Of a stretch of DNA of 64,000 nucleotides, positions 8,078 to 17,345 are shown in pieces; positions within the stretch are counted from its first letter, which is position 1; each line of letters opens with the position of its first letter. Source of the stretch: Agromyces lapidis. Lineage in GTDB: Bacteria; Actinomycetota; Actinomycetes; Actinomycetales; Microbacteriaceae. The stretch lies in contig NZ_WBIQ01000002.1 of NCBI RefSeq assembly GCF_009749405.1, forward strand, positions 248,001-312,000. The letters are read 5' to 3'. Below the pieces are notes generated by a model. The model was not told the origin of the DNA. It ran no database searches and was given only the letters and a program-made list of their open reading frames with translations. The translations under genes were made by a program, and so were the position numbers.

Positions 8078-9358
8078 TCAGTTTTGCGGTGAGTTCGCGG
8101 CGGTGCGCTGCTGCCGCTGCTCGCGCGCGCCCCACCAGAGGTGGGCGAGCGCGGGATGCATCGCCGGCGCACCCGCTCTCCGGTGGCGTCGGCTCTCGGC
8201 CTCGGCCTCGGTCTCGACGGGCGCGATGAACTCCTCAGGCGGTTCCCGAAGCCCGAAGTGCGCGCCGAGCGCTGCGACCACACGGTCCGCCGCCCGGCCG
8301 TCGCCGTAGGGATTGACCGCGCGAGCCATCTCGAAGTATCGGTCGGGCTCGTCGAGGAGTTCGCTCGCGGTGTCCACGATCCGATCCTCGTCGGTGCCGA
8401 CGAGGGCGACCGTGCCGGCTTCGACCGCCTCGGGGCGCTCGGTGGTCTCGCGGAGCACGAGCACCGGCTTGCCGAGGCTCGGCGCCTCCTCCTGGACGCC
8501 GCCGCTGTCGGTGAGCACGATCGTCGACGCAGCGACCGCGTGCGCCATGTCGACGTAGTCGAGCGGGGCGGTCACGACCACGTTGTCCAGCCCCTCGAGC
8601 GGGGGCAGCAGCGACTCCCGCACGATCGGGTTGAGGTGGGCGGGCAGCAGCACCTTCGCCTGGGGGTACCGCCGTGCGAGGCGGGCGACGGCGCGCCCGA
8701 TCCGCTCCATCGGAGCCCCCCAGTTCTCCCTGCGGTGGCTCGTGACGAGGATGAGTCGTTCCGCGCCCCCGATCCGGTCGAGCGCCGGCTCGGTCGTCGG
8801 CAGGTGCATCCCGTGCACCTGGAGCAGTGCGTCGATGACGGTGTTGCCCGTCACGTGGATGCTCGCCGGATCCACGCCCTCGTGCTCGAGATTGCGGCGG
8901 GCGTTGGAGGTCGGCGCGAGGTGCAGGGAGGCGAGCACCGTCGCGAGCCGCCGGTTGATCTCCTCGGGGTAGGGGTCGTAGCGGTGCGAGGTGCGGAGTC
9001 CCGCCTCGAGATGCGCGACGGGCACCTGCGCGTAGAAGGCGGCGAGCGCGGCCGCGAACACCGTCGTGGTGTCGCCCTGGACGAGCATCATGTCGGGCTT
9101 GTGCTTGGCGAGCAGAGGTTCGATCCCCTCGATCGTGCCGGCGGTGATCCCGGTGAGGTTCGGTCGATCGCGCAGCAGGTCGAGGTCGTGATCGGGTCTG
9201 ATGCCGAAGATCTCGTTGACCTGGTCGAGCATGAGCCGATGCTGGGCGGTGACCGCGACCACGGTCTCGAAGCAGTGCGTCCGTCGGAGCGCGGTCACGA
9301 CCGGGGCGAGCTTGATCGCCTCGGGGCGTGTGCCGTAGACGACGAGGATGCGGGGCAT
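8078..9358 (-). CDS. wecB: UDP-N-acetylglucosamine 2-epimerase (non-hydrolysing)
   Basis: The enzyme converts UDP-GlcNAc to UDP-ManNAc in the cytosol. The 426-residue protein opens with RILVVYGTRPEAIKLAPV, then TAQHRLMLDQVNEIFGI, VQGDTTTVFAAALAAFY, HLEAGLRTSHRYDPYPEEINR and LTDSGGVQEEAPSLGKPVL, the conserved blocks of WecB/MnaA. The start at 9358 sits after GGAGGACCC, in preference to an ATG eight codons upstream. The C-terminal 50 residues are a charged Glu/Arg/Gln-rich tail longer than usual. It follows wecC by 14 bases and should be cotranscribed with it. Confidence 0.93.
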   Translation of the reverse strand: MPRILVVYGTRPEAIKLAPVVTALRRTHCFETVVAVTAQHRLMLDQVNEIFGIRPDHDLDLLRDRPNLTGITAGTIEGIEPLLAKHKPDMMLVQGDTTTVFAAALAAFYAQVPVAHLEAGLRTSHRYDPYPEEINRRLATVLASLHLAPTSNARRNLEHEGVDPASIHVTGNTVIDALLQVHGMHLPTTEPALDRIGGAERLILVTSHRRENWGAPMERIGRAVARLARRYPQAKVLLPAHLNPIVRESLLPPLEGLDNVVVTAPLDYVDMAHAVAASTIVLTDSGGVQEEAPSLGKPVLVLRETTERPEAVEAGTVALVGTDEDRIVDTASELLDEPDRYFEMARAVNPYGDGRAADRVVAALGAHFGLREPPEEFIAPVETEAEAESRRHRRAGAPAMHPALAHLWWGAREQRQQRTAANSPQN

Positions 9359-9372
9359 GGGTCCTCCGTTCG

Positions 9373-10629
9373 TCACCGCCACGCGCCCCGGGTGTCGAAC
9401 ACCACCCGGCCTTCCAGACGCGATCGCGGAATGGATGTGAATTGGGAATGGTCGACGAGGAGCACCACGATGTCGGCCTCATCGATGGCCTCGCCGACGG
9501 GCTGCATGCGCACGTTCGGCCGCCCCGAGAGGGCGGCCGGCAGCTCTCGGGCGAACGGTTCCGAGACGCGGATGTCGAGTTCGGGGGCGAGGTCGGCGAG
9601 CGTCTCCACGACGTCGACCGCGGGCGACTCGCGGAGGTCGTCGATGTCGGCCTTGAACGCGAGGCCCAGGCAGGCGACGGTCGGCTGCCGGAAGCGCGCG
9701 GCGCGCTCGAGCACCATCTCGGCGACGTGCCGCGGCTTGGAGTCGTTCACCTCGCGTGCCGTGCGGATGAGGCGCGAGAGCTCCGGTGCCATGCCCACGA
9801 TGAACCAGGGGTCCACCGCGATGCAGTGGCCGCCGACACCCGGGCCGGGGTTCAAGATCTGCACGCGCGGGTGGCGGTTCGCCAGGCGGATGACCTCCCA
9901 TACGTCGAGCTTGGCCTGCTCGCAGATGAGCGAGAGCTCGTTGGCGAAGGCGATGTTCACGTCGCGGCTGGCGTTCTCGACGAGCTTCGCCATCTCGGCG
10001 CTCGCGGCGTCGGTGGTGAAGATCTCGCCCTGGGTGAAGACGCGGTAGAGCGCGGCCGCCCGCGCCGCGCAGCGTGGCGTCACGCCGCCGATCACGCGGT
10101 CGTTCGTGATCATCTCGATCATGATCCGGCCCGGCAGCACCCGCTCGGGGCAGTGCGCGACGTGCACGTCGGGCACGCCCTCGTCCTCGTGGGGCATGGC
10201 GAGGTCGGGGCGGAGGCCCTTGATCCAGCGGCTGACCTGCTCGGTCGTGCCCGGCGGCGATGTCGACTCGAGCACGACGAGCTCGCCGCCGCGGAGCTTC
10301 GGCGCGATCGAGGCCGCCGCCGCGCGCACGAAGGAGAGGTCGGCGGTCCGGTCGCCGTTGAAGGGCGTGGGCACGGCGATCACGTAGGCGTCGGCCTCGG
10401 GCACCGTCGTCGTCGCGGTGAGCCGCCCCATGCCGACCGCGCCGCTCACGCCGATCGCGAGATCGGGCTCGACGAACGGGATGCGTCCGGCCGCGACGGC
10501 TTCGACGGTCGCGTCGTCGACGTCCACGCCGATGACGTCGACCCCCCTGGTCGCGAGGGCGACCGCGGTCGGGAGCCCGATGTAGCCGAGCCCGAGGATC
10601 GCGACGGTGCCGCTGAAGGGTTCATCCAT
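9373..10629 (-). CDS. wecC: UDP-N-acetyl-D-mannosaminuronate dehydrogenase
   Basis: The 418-residue protein has an N-terminal NAD Rossmann motif (VAILGLGYIGLPTAVALA), the helical dimer core with AEMAKLVENASRDVNIAFAN, and GVGGHCIAVDPWF, whose Cys269 is the catalytic thiol of the UDP-sugar dehydrogenase family. A C-terminal domain contains LGLAFKADIDDLRESPAVDV. Next to wecB the expected reaction is oxidation of UDP-ManNAc to UDP-ManNAcA. The family also includes UDP-glucose dehydrogenases, but context favours ManNAcA. The start overlaps the end of the upstream wecG-like gene by 8 bases. Confidence 0.92.
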   Translation of the reverse strand: MDEPFSGTVAILGLGYIGLPTAVALATRGVDVIGVDVDDATVEAVAAGRIPFVEPDLAIGVSGAVGMGRLTATTTVPEADAYVIAVPTPFNGDRTADLSFVRAAAASIAPKLRGGELVVLESTSPPGTTEQVSRWIKGLRPDLAMPHEDEGVPDVHVAHCPERVLPGRIMIEMITNDRVIGGVTPRCAARAAALYRVFTQGEIFTTDAASAEMAKLVENASRDVNIAFANELSLICEQAKLDVWEVIRLANRHPRVQILNPGPGVGGHCIAVDPWFIVGMAPELSRLIRTAREVNDSKPRHVAEMVLERAARFRQPTVACLGLAFKADIDDLRESPAVDVVETLADLAPELDIRVSEPFARELPAALSGRPNVRMQPVGEAIDEADIVVLLVDHSQFTSIPRSRLEGRVVFDTRGAWR

Positions 10630-11452
10630 CGGAGTCTCCGGAGTCTCGTGCGCCGGCCGGGTGGGCGGGGTGGGCCGCCGGGCGGTAGGGCGGGGTCGCG
10701 TGCAGCCGTTCCCGCACGGTGAGGACGATGAAGGCCGTGTTGGTCGACAGGTATCGTCCGGCGAGCCGCCGGGGCTCCTGCAGCAGCCGGTAGAGCCACT
10801 CGAAGCCGAGCCGCTGCCACCGGTCGGGCGCTCGCCGGGTCACCCCGGCGAGCACGTCGAACGAGCCGCCGACGCCGTGCAGGATCGGCACGTCGAGCTC
10901 GTCGCCGAAGTGTGCGAGGAACTTCTCCTTCTTCGGGGAGGTGATCCCGAGGAACAGCATGTCGGCGCCGCTCTCGGCGATCTCGTGGGCGAGGTCGCCC
11001 GCCGAGGCATCCGGGAAGTAGCCGTCGTGCGCGCCCGCGATGCGGACGCCGGGGAACCGGGCGCGCACCTCCTCGAGCATCCGATCGAGCACCTCCGCTC
11101 GGGCGCCGAGGAAGTAGACGGCTCGGTGGTCCGCATCGGCCACCGCGAGCAGGCGCTCGAACAAGTCGCAGCCCGCCACCCGCTCCGGAAGCGGATGGCC
11201 GAGGAAACGGCTCGCCCAGACGACCGACTGGCCGTCGGCGAGCAGGACGTCGGGCTCGAGCAGGGAGTCGCGCAGTTCGTCGTCGGCGCGCATGTGCACG
11301 ATCTTGGCGGCGTTGACGACGCCGACGAGCAGCCGGCGATGCGCGCTGATCGCCTCGCGCGCCCTCGCCAGGACGTCGTCCATCGTCAGCGGGTCGAACT
11401 CGAGGCCGAAGAGGGGTTGGCGGCGGGGGGAGTCGAGGTTGGTCGTCGTCAT
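10622..11452 (-). CDS. WecG/TagA/CpsF family glycosyltransferase
   Basis: The 276-residue protein shows GT26 features: VGVVNAAKIVHMRADDE, LLADGQSVVWASRFLG, YFLGARAEVLDRMLEEV, LFLGITSPKKEKFLAHF and GVGGSFDVLAG followed by APDRWQRLGFEWLYRLLQEP. Family members transfer ManNAc or ManNAcA to undecaprenyl-PP-GlcNAc, which fits the adjacent wecC and wecB. The ATG at 11452 forms an ATGA overlap with the upstream gene and follows GAGGAGG. The C-terminal 25 residues are Ala/Pro/His-rich and probably disordered. Confidence 0.88.
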   Translation of the reverse strand: MTTTNLDSPRRQPLFGLEFDPLTMDDVLARAREAISAHRRLLVGVVNAAKIVHMRADDELRDSLLEPDVLLADGQSVVWASRFLGHPLPERVAGCDLFERLLAVADADHRAVYFLGARAEVLDRMLEEVRARFPGVRIAGAHDGYFPDASAGDLAHEIAESGADMLFLGITSPKKEKFLAHFGDELDVPILHGVGGSFDVLAGVTRRAPDRWQRLGFEWLYRLLQEPRRLAGRYLSTNTAFIVLTVRERLHATPPYRPAAHPAHPAGARDSGDSDG

Positions 11453-12609
11453 CGGATCCGCCCCTCCTCGAGAATCGGATGCCACGCGTAGAGCGCCCAG
11501 CCGAGCTCGTAGGGCCGGCACTCGTGATCGATGCGCTCAGGGGGGAAGGCCGCGTCGAGGCCGGGCAGGTGCCAGCCGGGCCGCAGCGCGGTCGTCGCCG
11601 CCGAGATCGTGCGCACGGCCTTCCGCGGCTCCCTCCGGCCGAGCTTGCGCCAGACGAGCGAGTGCGACTCTGCGACGAGCTCGCCCGCGCCGGGTCGGTC
11701 GAGCCAGCCCATGCCGCGCTCGATCGGGGCGAGGTGCTCGACGCCGCCCGCGCGCGCGAGGTCGAAGAGCGCCATGGGCGCCATCGCGTGCTGGTGGACG
11801 CTGTACACGGGGTAGCGCTCGACCACCTCCCCGGTCCGCGCGTCGTAGTGCCACCACCACTCGCCCGACCCGCCCTGCAGTCCGATGATCCTGCGTGCGG
11901 TGCGCTCGGCCCGCTCGAGGGCGTCGGCGTCGCCGGTCAGCGAGGCGAGTCGTGCGAACGCCTGGAGCGGGTAGACCTGGTCGGCGAAGCTGCCGACGTG
12001 CGCGCGGAGCCGCCCGCCGCGTCCCGCGGGGACGGTGTGCGGATAGCATCCGTGCTCGCCCTGCGCCTCGGCGAGGCGTCGGGCGGACGACTCGGCGAGG
12101 CGGGCGGCGTCGGCGTCGGCCGGGTCCAGGCGGAGGGCGGCGACGGCGGCGGTGAGCATCCACGCGAGGTCGACCGTCGGGGTCGCGTCGGCGGCGTCGG
12201 CGGCGTCGGCGAGGCGGGCGAGCGGCGCGGGCTCGATCCGGCCGAGCGCTTCCGCGGTCGCCCATACCGACAGGGCGACGGCGCCGAGGTCGCCGCCCGC
12301 CATGACCGGACCGCGGAGCCGGAGCAGCAGCGCTTCGAGCGAGCCGCCGTCGAGCGCGGACTCACGGGCTGCGGCCGGGGCGACGGAGAGTCCGAGCACC
12401 GCGATCGCCGTGTAGCGCAGGCTCGTCCCCTCCGCGCGGAGCGCCGATCCGGCGCGATCCGGTACGAGGCGGACGGTGTGCGCGAAGGTCTCGGAGCGGG
12501 GGTCGTAGGCGAGGCGAAGCCCGGCCGGAGCGAGGCGGAGGATCCGCTCGGCGGTGCGCCGGGTCGTCGGCGAGAGTCGGGACTCAGTGCTCTGCTGCGA
12601 CTCGCTCAT
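11449..12609 (-). CDS. Unrecognised protein with all-helical toroid-like repeats, first gene of the wecGCB unit
   Basis: I do not recognise a named family for this 386-residue protein. It is helix-rich and Ala-rich. It carries motifs seen in (alpha/alpha) toroid enzymes such as six-hairpin glycosidases: EAQGEHGCYPHTVPAG, VGSFADQVYPLQAFARLA, IIGLQGGSGEWWWHYDARTG and YPVYSVHQHAMAPMALFDLA. It has no signal peptide or membrane helix, so it should be cytosolic. It overlaps the wecG-like gene by ATGA, which argues for a role with that enzyme, perhaps in processing or modifying a lipid-linked glycan. That role is inference. The 231 bases upstream (12610-12840) hold no gene I can support. Confidence 0.6.
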   Translation of the reverse strand: MSESQQSTESRLSPTTRRTAERILRLAPAGLRLAYDPRSETFAHTVRLVPDRAGSALRAEGTSLRYTAIAVLGLSVAPAAARESALDGGSLEALLLRLRGPVMAGGDLGAVALSVWATAEALGRIEPAPLARLADAADAADATPTVDLAWMLTAAVAALRLDPADADAARLAESSARRLAEAQGEHGCYPHTVPAGRGGRLRAHVGSFADQVYPLQAFARLASLTGDADALERAERTARRIIGLQGGSGEWWWHYDARTGEVVERYPVYSVHQHAMAPMALFDLARAGGVEHLAPIERGMGWLDRPGAGELVAESHSLVWRKLGRREPRKAVRTISAATTALRPGWHLPGLDAAFPPERIDHECRPYELGWALYAWHPILEEGRIR

Positions 12610-12840
12610 GGGGGATCCGACCGGCGGGAGTGCCGACGCCTCGGCACGCGTTTCGGGGACGCTGGGTATCGATCGAAGTCGGGCTCACGGGTGCTGCCTC
12701 TCCGTACGCGATGGAGTCGGGTGGGGGCGTGGGCTCGGGTCGCTCACCGGTGGGTACCGAGGGTGAAGAAAACTCACGTATTCCCTGTCGTCACGGTAGC
12801 CCCTCGTGCCCCCGGTCCTCGCGCCCCAAGTCGGGGGGCA

Positions 12841-13848
12841 CTAGCGGACGACCGAGGGGGAGGAGGCGTGCCTGAGGTACTCCGACGCCTCGGAGCGGCC
12901 GTCGGCGGCGATCCGCCAGACGTCGCCGTCGCCCACCTCGGCGCCGGGCATGCCGTAGAGCAGCGTCTCCTCGTCGAGCCACTCGACCTGGTCGTCGACG
13001 CTCCGCTGTTCGGGCAGGATCGTCACCTCGCCGCTGTCGAGGTCGAGCACTGCGATCCGCCAGTCGGGGACCGTCGATTCGGAGACGTCCCGCTTGAAGG
13101 CGATGCGGCTGCCGTCGGGCGACAGGGACGGGCACTCGGCGTCCGCCTCGATCGAGGTGAGCGTCCGCGCCGCCACGTCGCCCTTCACGAGCCACGTCCG
13201 GCCCCCCGAGGCCGCCGTCGCGTAGAAGGTCGCCCCGTCCTCGGCGAAGGTGACGCCCCAGAGGTTCCGGTCGACCGCGTCGAGACGGCTGCCGTCGACG
13301 GTCAGCGCGAAGTCCTCGAGGTTCTCGCGGGCGTCGCCGTCGACGGGGCCGACGACGGTCTGGGTCGAGAACCCGGTCGTGGCGTAGGAGTGCCCGGTCA
13401 CGAACGCCGTCGTCGCGACCAGCTCGCCGTCGGGAGAGAGGCGCGCCCGGCTCGGAATGCCGGCGAGCGGCCAGCTTCGCACGGCCTGCCAGTCGGCGGT
13501 GTACAGCGTGGCACCGAACGTCGTGACGACGCCGCGATCGGTGTGGAGGCAGATGGCGGCCGCGTCGCTCGCGTCGATGCGGTCGCACGCGATCGGCAGG
13601 ATCGTGCGCGCCCCTGCGGGGTCGTCGAGGGCCACGAGGGCGGCGTTGCCGTATCCCTGGCCGGCCGCGGTGTTGCGGAACACCAGGCGCGGCTCGTCCG
13701 CGGCCGGCGCGTCGGTGGTCGTCACCGCCTCGCTGGGAGACGAGGCGCGGGCGAGCTGCGCGAAGTAGGCGGTGAGTCCGTACGCGAGGGCGCCGGCGAA
13801 CAGCGCGATCGCGACCAGCGCGATGGTGAGTCGTCGTCGGCCGGTCAC
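12841..13848 (-). CDS. Membrane-anchored TolB-like beta-propeller protein
   Basis: The GTG at 13848 overlaps the stop of the upstream MFS gene (GTGA). The 335-residue product has a short basic N-terminus, one membrane helix (about residues 7-28) and an extracytoplasmic domain of propeller blades such as SRARLSPDGELVATTAF, CPSLSPDGSRIAFKRD and WRIAVLDLDSGEVTIL. These WD40/TolB-like repeats usually bind partner proteins. No enzymatic motif is visible. Coupling to an MFS protein and to the sugar transferase operon suggests a function at the cell surface in polymer assembly or export. Confidence 0.68.
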   Translation of the reverse strand: MTGRRRLTIALVAIALFAGALAYGLTAYFAQLARASSPSEAVTTTDAPAADEPRLVFRNTAAGQGYGNAALVALDDPAGARTILPIACDRIDASDAAAICLHTDRGVVTTFGATLYTADWQAVRSWPLAGIPSRARLSPDGELVATTAFVTGHSYATTGFSTQTVVGPVDGDARENLEDFALTVDGSRLDAVDRNLWGVTFAEDGATFYATAASGGRTWLVKGDVAARTLTSIEADAECPSLSPDGSRIAFKRDVSESTVPDWRIAVLDLDSGEVTILPEQRSVDDQVEWLDEETLLYGMPGAEVGDGDVWRIAADGRSEASEYLRHASSPSVVR

Positions 13849-15095
13849 GACGTCGTCCCCGCCTTCCGGCGCAGCAGCACCGCGATGACGGGGATGGCCA
13901 CGGCCAGGCCGCACGCCATCACGAGCACGGCGGTGGTCGGGCCGAGCAGGTACCAGAGCACGCCGAATCCGGTCGAGGCGATGAGGCGTGCGAGCGCGAC
14001 GACGGTCTGGGCGGCTGCGATCCCGGTGGCGCGCGCCTCGGGCGGGGTGACCATGGCGGCGATGGCCGCGAGGATGCCGTCGGTCGAGGCGTAGAAGACC
14101 CCCAGGAGGACGAGGCAGAGCAGCGTCGACGCGAGGCCGAACGAGGGGGCCGCGGCCGCGAGGTACGCCGCGAGCAGGGCGACGTAGCCGAGCACGAACA
14201 CCCGCGTGCGGCCGAACCGGTCGGCGAGCCGGCCGATGGGCACCGCGAGCGCCAGGAACACCACGTTGGTGCCGACGTAGAGGAGTGGGAAGAACTCGGC
14301 GGCGAAGCCGTCGCGCGCCTGCAGCAGCAGGTAGAGGAAGCCGTCGCCGATGGTGAGCAGGCCGAGCACGCCGGTGACGACGAGGAGCCGCCGGAGTTCG
14401 GGAGCGAGCAGCGACCGCCAGCGGAACGGAGTGCGCGGTGCTTGCGTCCGCGCGGCGCGGTCGGCACGCGGGCGCAGGTTCGGCACGGCGAGTCCGAGCA
14501 GGACCACGCCCATGACGGCGAACGCGAGGGACACGACGAAGACCGTGCTGAAGCCGTCGGGGATGAGGAAGAGGATGAGGAAGGCGATCAGCGGGCCGGC
14601 GGCGGCGCCGACGGTGTCGAGCATGCGATGGACGCCGAACGACCGCCCCAGGTCCGACGGATCGGACGCCGCCGAGATGAGGGCGTCGCGAGGGCCGGTG
14701 CGGATCCCCTTGCCGATCCGGTCGGCCGTGATCACCGCGAGCAGCGCGCCGAACCCGGTCGCGAAGACGAGGGCGATGCGGGCGAGCGCCGAGCATCCGT
14801 AGCCGATGAAGGCGATCCACTTCGGCTGGTCGCTCCGATCGGCCGCCCAGCCGCCGGTGATCCTGACGAGCGCGCTGACGCCCTGATACAGCCCGTCGAG
14901 GAACCCGAACGCGATCATGCCGAGACCGAGCACGCTCGTCACGTAGAGCGGCAGGACGGCCGCGGTCGACTCGGAGGAGACGTCGGTGAGGAGGCTGACC
15001 ACACCGAGCACGACCACGGTGGCGGAGACCCGCGCGCCCGAACCGCCGCGGGTCCCGTCCCCGGTGGCCGGGGTGTTCGAGAACGAGATGTACAT
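13845..15095 (-). CDS. MFS transporter of the polysaccharide locus
   Basis: The 416-residue protein has about twelve hydrophobic segments and the MFS loop motif after helix 2 (GGWAADRSDQPKW), repeated in the second half as GRLADRFGRTR. Early SLLTDVSSESTAAVLPLYV resembles the YfcJ/TetA-like drug and sugar efflux branches. Its place between the sugar-transferase operon and a surface propeller suggests export of a small glycan-related solute, but substrate cannot be deduced. The ATG at 15095 lies 9 bases after the upstream stop. Confidence 0.78.
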   Translation of the reverse strand: MYISFSNTPATGDGTRGGSGARVSATVVVLGVVSLLTDVSSESTAAVLPLYVTSVLGLGMIAFGFLDGLYQGVSALVRITGGWAADRSDQPKWIAFIGYGCSALARIALVFATGFGALLAVITADRIGKGIRTGPRDALISAASDPSDLGRSFGVHRMLDTVGAAAGPLIAFLILFLIPDGFSTVFVVSLAFAVMGVVLLGLAVPNLRPRADRAARTQAPRTPFRWRSLLAPELRRLLVVTGVLGLLTIGDGFLYLLLQARDGFAAEFFPLLYVGTNVVFLALAVPIGRLADRFGRTRVFVLGYVALLAAYLAAAAPSFGLASTLLCLVLLGVFYASTDGILAAIAAMVTPPEARATGIAAAQTVVALARLIASTGFGVLWYLLGPTTAVLVMACGLAVAIPVIAVLLRRKAGTTS

Positions 15096-15104
15096 GGGCG
15101 CCGC

Positions 15105-15767
15105 TCACCCGCCGCCCGAGGTGAGCGTGCCGAAGAGCTCGTAGCTCGAGCCGCTCCCGTCCGGGGTGATCACGAGCGTGACCTGGTCGTCGCCGCGGGT
15201 GAAGGCGACGGCGGTGGAGCCGGAGGCGGTCTCCGCGGGCAGCTCGACCATCCCGTAGGCGGCGAGGGCCGTGCGGTAGTGGACGAGCAGCTCGTCCACT
15301 CCGCTCGTGGAGCTCCCCGTGAGCGAGGCCTGCACCCGGCCGTCGTCGGTGCTGAGCGAGCTGTGCTCCACCGTCGACGCCGGTGGGGGCTCGAGGCCTT
15401 CGGGGAACCCGTCGACCACCTCGCCGTCCGCCGCGGCGTCCCGCGGGGCGGGCCCGGGGACGAGCGTCGGTGCGGCGGTCACCGGCGGCAGCGTGTACCC
15501 GGCGGGCGCTTCGGATCCGTCCTGATCGCCGTCCGACGCGTCGCCCTCGGGGTCGGCCGCCTCCGCGGTGGAATCACCCGCGGGCGTCTCGCCGTCGACC
15601 GCAGCTCCTCCGTCCTGCGGCTCCGCACCGGGATCCGCCGTCCCGGATGCGGCGGTCCCGCCGGTGTCGGATGCGGTGCCCGCCTGCCACACCGCGAGGC
15701 CGACGCCGCCCGCGGCGAAGAGCACGGCGACGAGTACGGCGACGACGATCGCGGTCGAACGTTTCAT
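15105..15767 (-). CDS. Membrane-anchored extracytoplasmic protein of unknown function
   Basis: The 220-residue protein has a basic start (MKRSTAIVV), one helix at about residues 6-28 and a long Gly/Ala/Asp/Glu/Pro linker to about residue 125. A compact C-terminal domain follows (VEHSSLSTDDGRVQASLTG, VDELLVHYRTALAAYGM, VTLVITPDGSGSSYELFGTL). I recognise no family. The acidic low-complexity linker suggests it reaches through the wall. It is 21 bases downstream of the sugar transferase gene and 9 bases before the MFS gene, so it belongs to that operon. Confidence 0.65.
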   Translation of the reverse strand: MKRSTAIVVAVLVAVLFAAGGVGLAVWQAGTASDTGGTAASGTADPGAEPQDGGAAVDGETPAGDSTAEAADPEGDASDGDQDGSEAPAGYTLPPVTAAPTLVPGPAPRDAAADGEVVDGFPEGLEPPPASTVEHSSLSTDDGRVQASLTGSSTSGVDELLVHYRTALAAYGMVELPAETASGSTAVAFTRGDDQVTLVITPDGSGSSYELFGTLTSGGG

Positions 15768-15788
15768 GAGCGGCAGCCTTCCGGTCTC

Positions 15789-17345
15789 TCAGTACGCGCC
15801 CTTCGGACGGACGAACACCTTCACCGTCCTCCACACGATCACCAGGTCGCCCATCAGCGACCAGTTCTCGACGTAGTAGAGGTCGAGTCGCACGCTCTCC
15901 TCCCAGCAGAGGTCGGAGCGGCCGTTGATCTGCCAGAGCCCGGTGAGGCCGGGCTTGATCAGGAGTCTCCGCGAGACCGGGCCCTCGTACCCCGCCGCCT
16001 CGGTCTCGAGGGGCGGGCGGGGGCCGACGACGCTCATGTCGCCGACGAGCACGTTCCAGAACTGCGGCAGCTCGTCGAGCGAGTACTTGCGCAGGAAAGC
16101 GCCGACTCTCGTCACCCGGGGGTCGTCCCGGATCTTGAAGAGGGCGCCGGCGCCCTCGTCGAGCGCGCGGAGCTCTGCCAGCCGCTGTTCGGCGTCCGGC
16201 ACCATGGTCCGGAACTTCAGCATCCGGAAAGTCCGGCCGTCACGGCCGCACCTCGTCTGCCGGAAGAGGATCGGCCCGGGGCCGTCGAGGCGGATCAGGA
16301 GGGCGACCGCGAGGTAGACGGGGATGAGCAGCACCAGCGCGACCGAGGCGAACGCGACGTCGAAGCTGCGCTTCAGCGAGTGCCGCCACCCGTCGAAACG
16401 CGGAATCTCGACGTGGAGGAGGGGGAGCCCCTCGACGGGGCGGAAGTGGAGCCGCGGTCCGGCGACGTCGGCGAGCCGCGATGAGAGCACGAGTTCGGCG
16501 CCGGTCCCTTCGAGATCCCAGCCGAGCTGCCGCAGCCGGGCGCCGTCCTCGCTCAGGCGTCCGCTCACGATCACCGCGTCGGCGCGGAGGACTGAGACCG
16601 CCTCGGCCACGCCGTCGAGGTTCGCGAGCCGGGGGATCGCCGCGAGTTCGGGGGAGTCGGCGGAGCGATCGACGTCGGTGGGCGACGGAGGCTGCTCGAC
16701 CGCACCGTCGTCGACGGCCACCCCGACGACGCGGAATCCCGCGGCGGGGCTCCGCCCGATCTGCGCGACGGCCCACGAGACGTCGGCCGGCCCGCCGACG
16801 ACGACCGCGCGGGAGAGGTAGCGTCCGGCCAGGCGCTCGGCCATGAGCCACTTGCGCCAGAGCCACCGGGAGAGGATGAGCAGGACGCCGCCGAGCGGCA
16901 CGGCCACGATGAGATACCAGCGGGCGTCGCGGGCGTCGGCGAGCTGGAGTGCGATGGCGATGAGGGCGAACGCGGTCGCGGTCGCGTTCAGCGTGCGACG
17001 GTACTCGCTCGCGCCCACCCCGATCACGTGGCTCGCCCTGGTGTGGAAGTTCGCCAGGGCGAGCAGCCAGGTCACGGTGATCAGCACGGGGATGACGACC
17101 GTGGACGGCGTCGGCCGCGTCGCGACCGCGGTGTCGCCGAGCATCGCCATGCGGACGCTCGCGGCGGCGAGCGTCGCGCCGGCGACGATGAGCGTGTCGG
17201 TGATGCGGAGCCGGGCGCGGTAGTGGCGGTGCCAGTCGGTGGCGAGTTCTGCCGTGTCGGTCTGCTCCGACGGATGCCGGCGCCGCTCCGCATGGGGGCG
17301 GACGAGCCCGCCGATCCGGCGGGCCGAACCGGGCATCGTGCTCAT
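15789..17345 (-). CDS. Polyprenyl glycosyl-phosphotransferase (exopolysaccharide initiating sugar transferase)
   Basis: The 518-residue protein has four or five membrane helices in the first 160 residues, a CoA-binding-like middle domain, a further helix near 330-350 and the bacterial sugar transferase domain. The last shows SFDVAFASVALVLLIPVYL, GRDGRTFRMLKFRTMVPDAE, KPGLTGLWQINGRSD and LYYVENWSLMGDL. Enzymes of this WbaP/CpsE type move a sugar-1-phosphate from UDP-sugar to undecaprenyl phosphate, the first committed step of repeat-unit assembly. The ATG at 17345 was chosen because upstream codons are Pro/Arg low-complexity. It heads the operon running down to 12841. Confidence 0.88.
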   Translation of the reverse strand: MSTMPGSARRIGGLVRPHAERRRHPSEQTDTAELATDWHRHYRARLRITDTLIVAGATLAAASVRMAMLGDTAVATRPTPSTVVIPVLITVTWLLALANFHTRASHVIGVGASEYRRTLNATATAFALIAIALQLADARDARWYLIVAVPLGGVLLILSRWLWRKWLMAERLAGRYLSRAVVVGGPADVSWAVAQIGRSPAAGFRVVGVAVDDGAVEQPPSPTDVDRSADSPELAAIPRLANLDGVAEAVSVLRADAVIVSGRLSEDGARLRQLGWDLEGTGAELVLSSRLADVAGPRLHFRPVEGLPLLHVEIPRFDGWRHSLKRSFDVAFASVALVLLIPVYLAVALLIRLDGPGPILFRQTRCGRDGRTFRMLKFRTMVPDAEQRLAELRALDEGAGALFKIRDDPRVTRVGAFLRKYSLDELPQFWNVLVGDMSVVGPRPPLETEAAGYEGPVSRRLLIKPGLTGLWQINGRSDLCWEESVRLDLYYVENWSLMGDLVIVWRTVKVFVRPKGAY

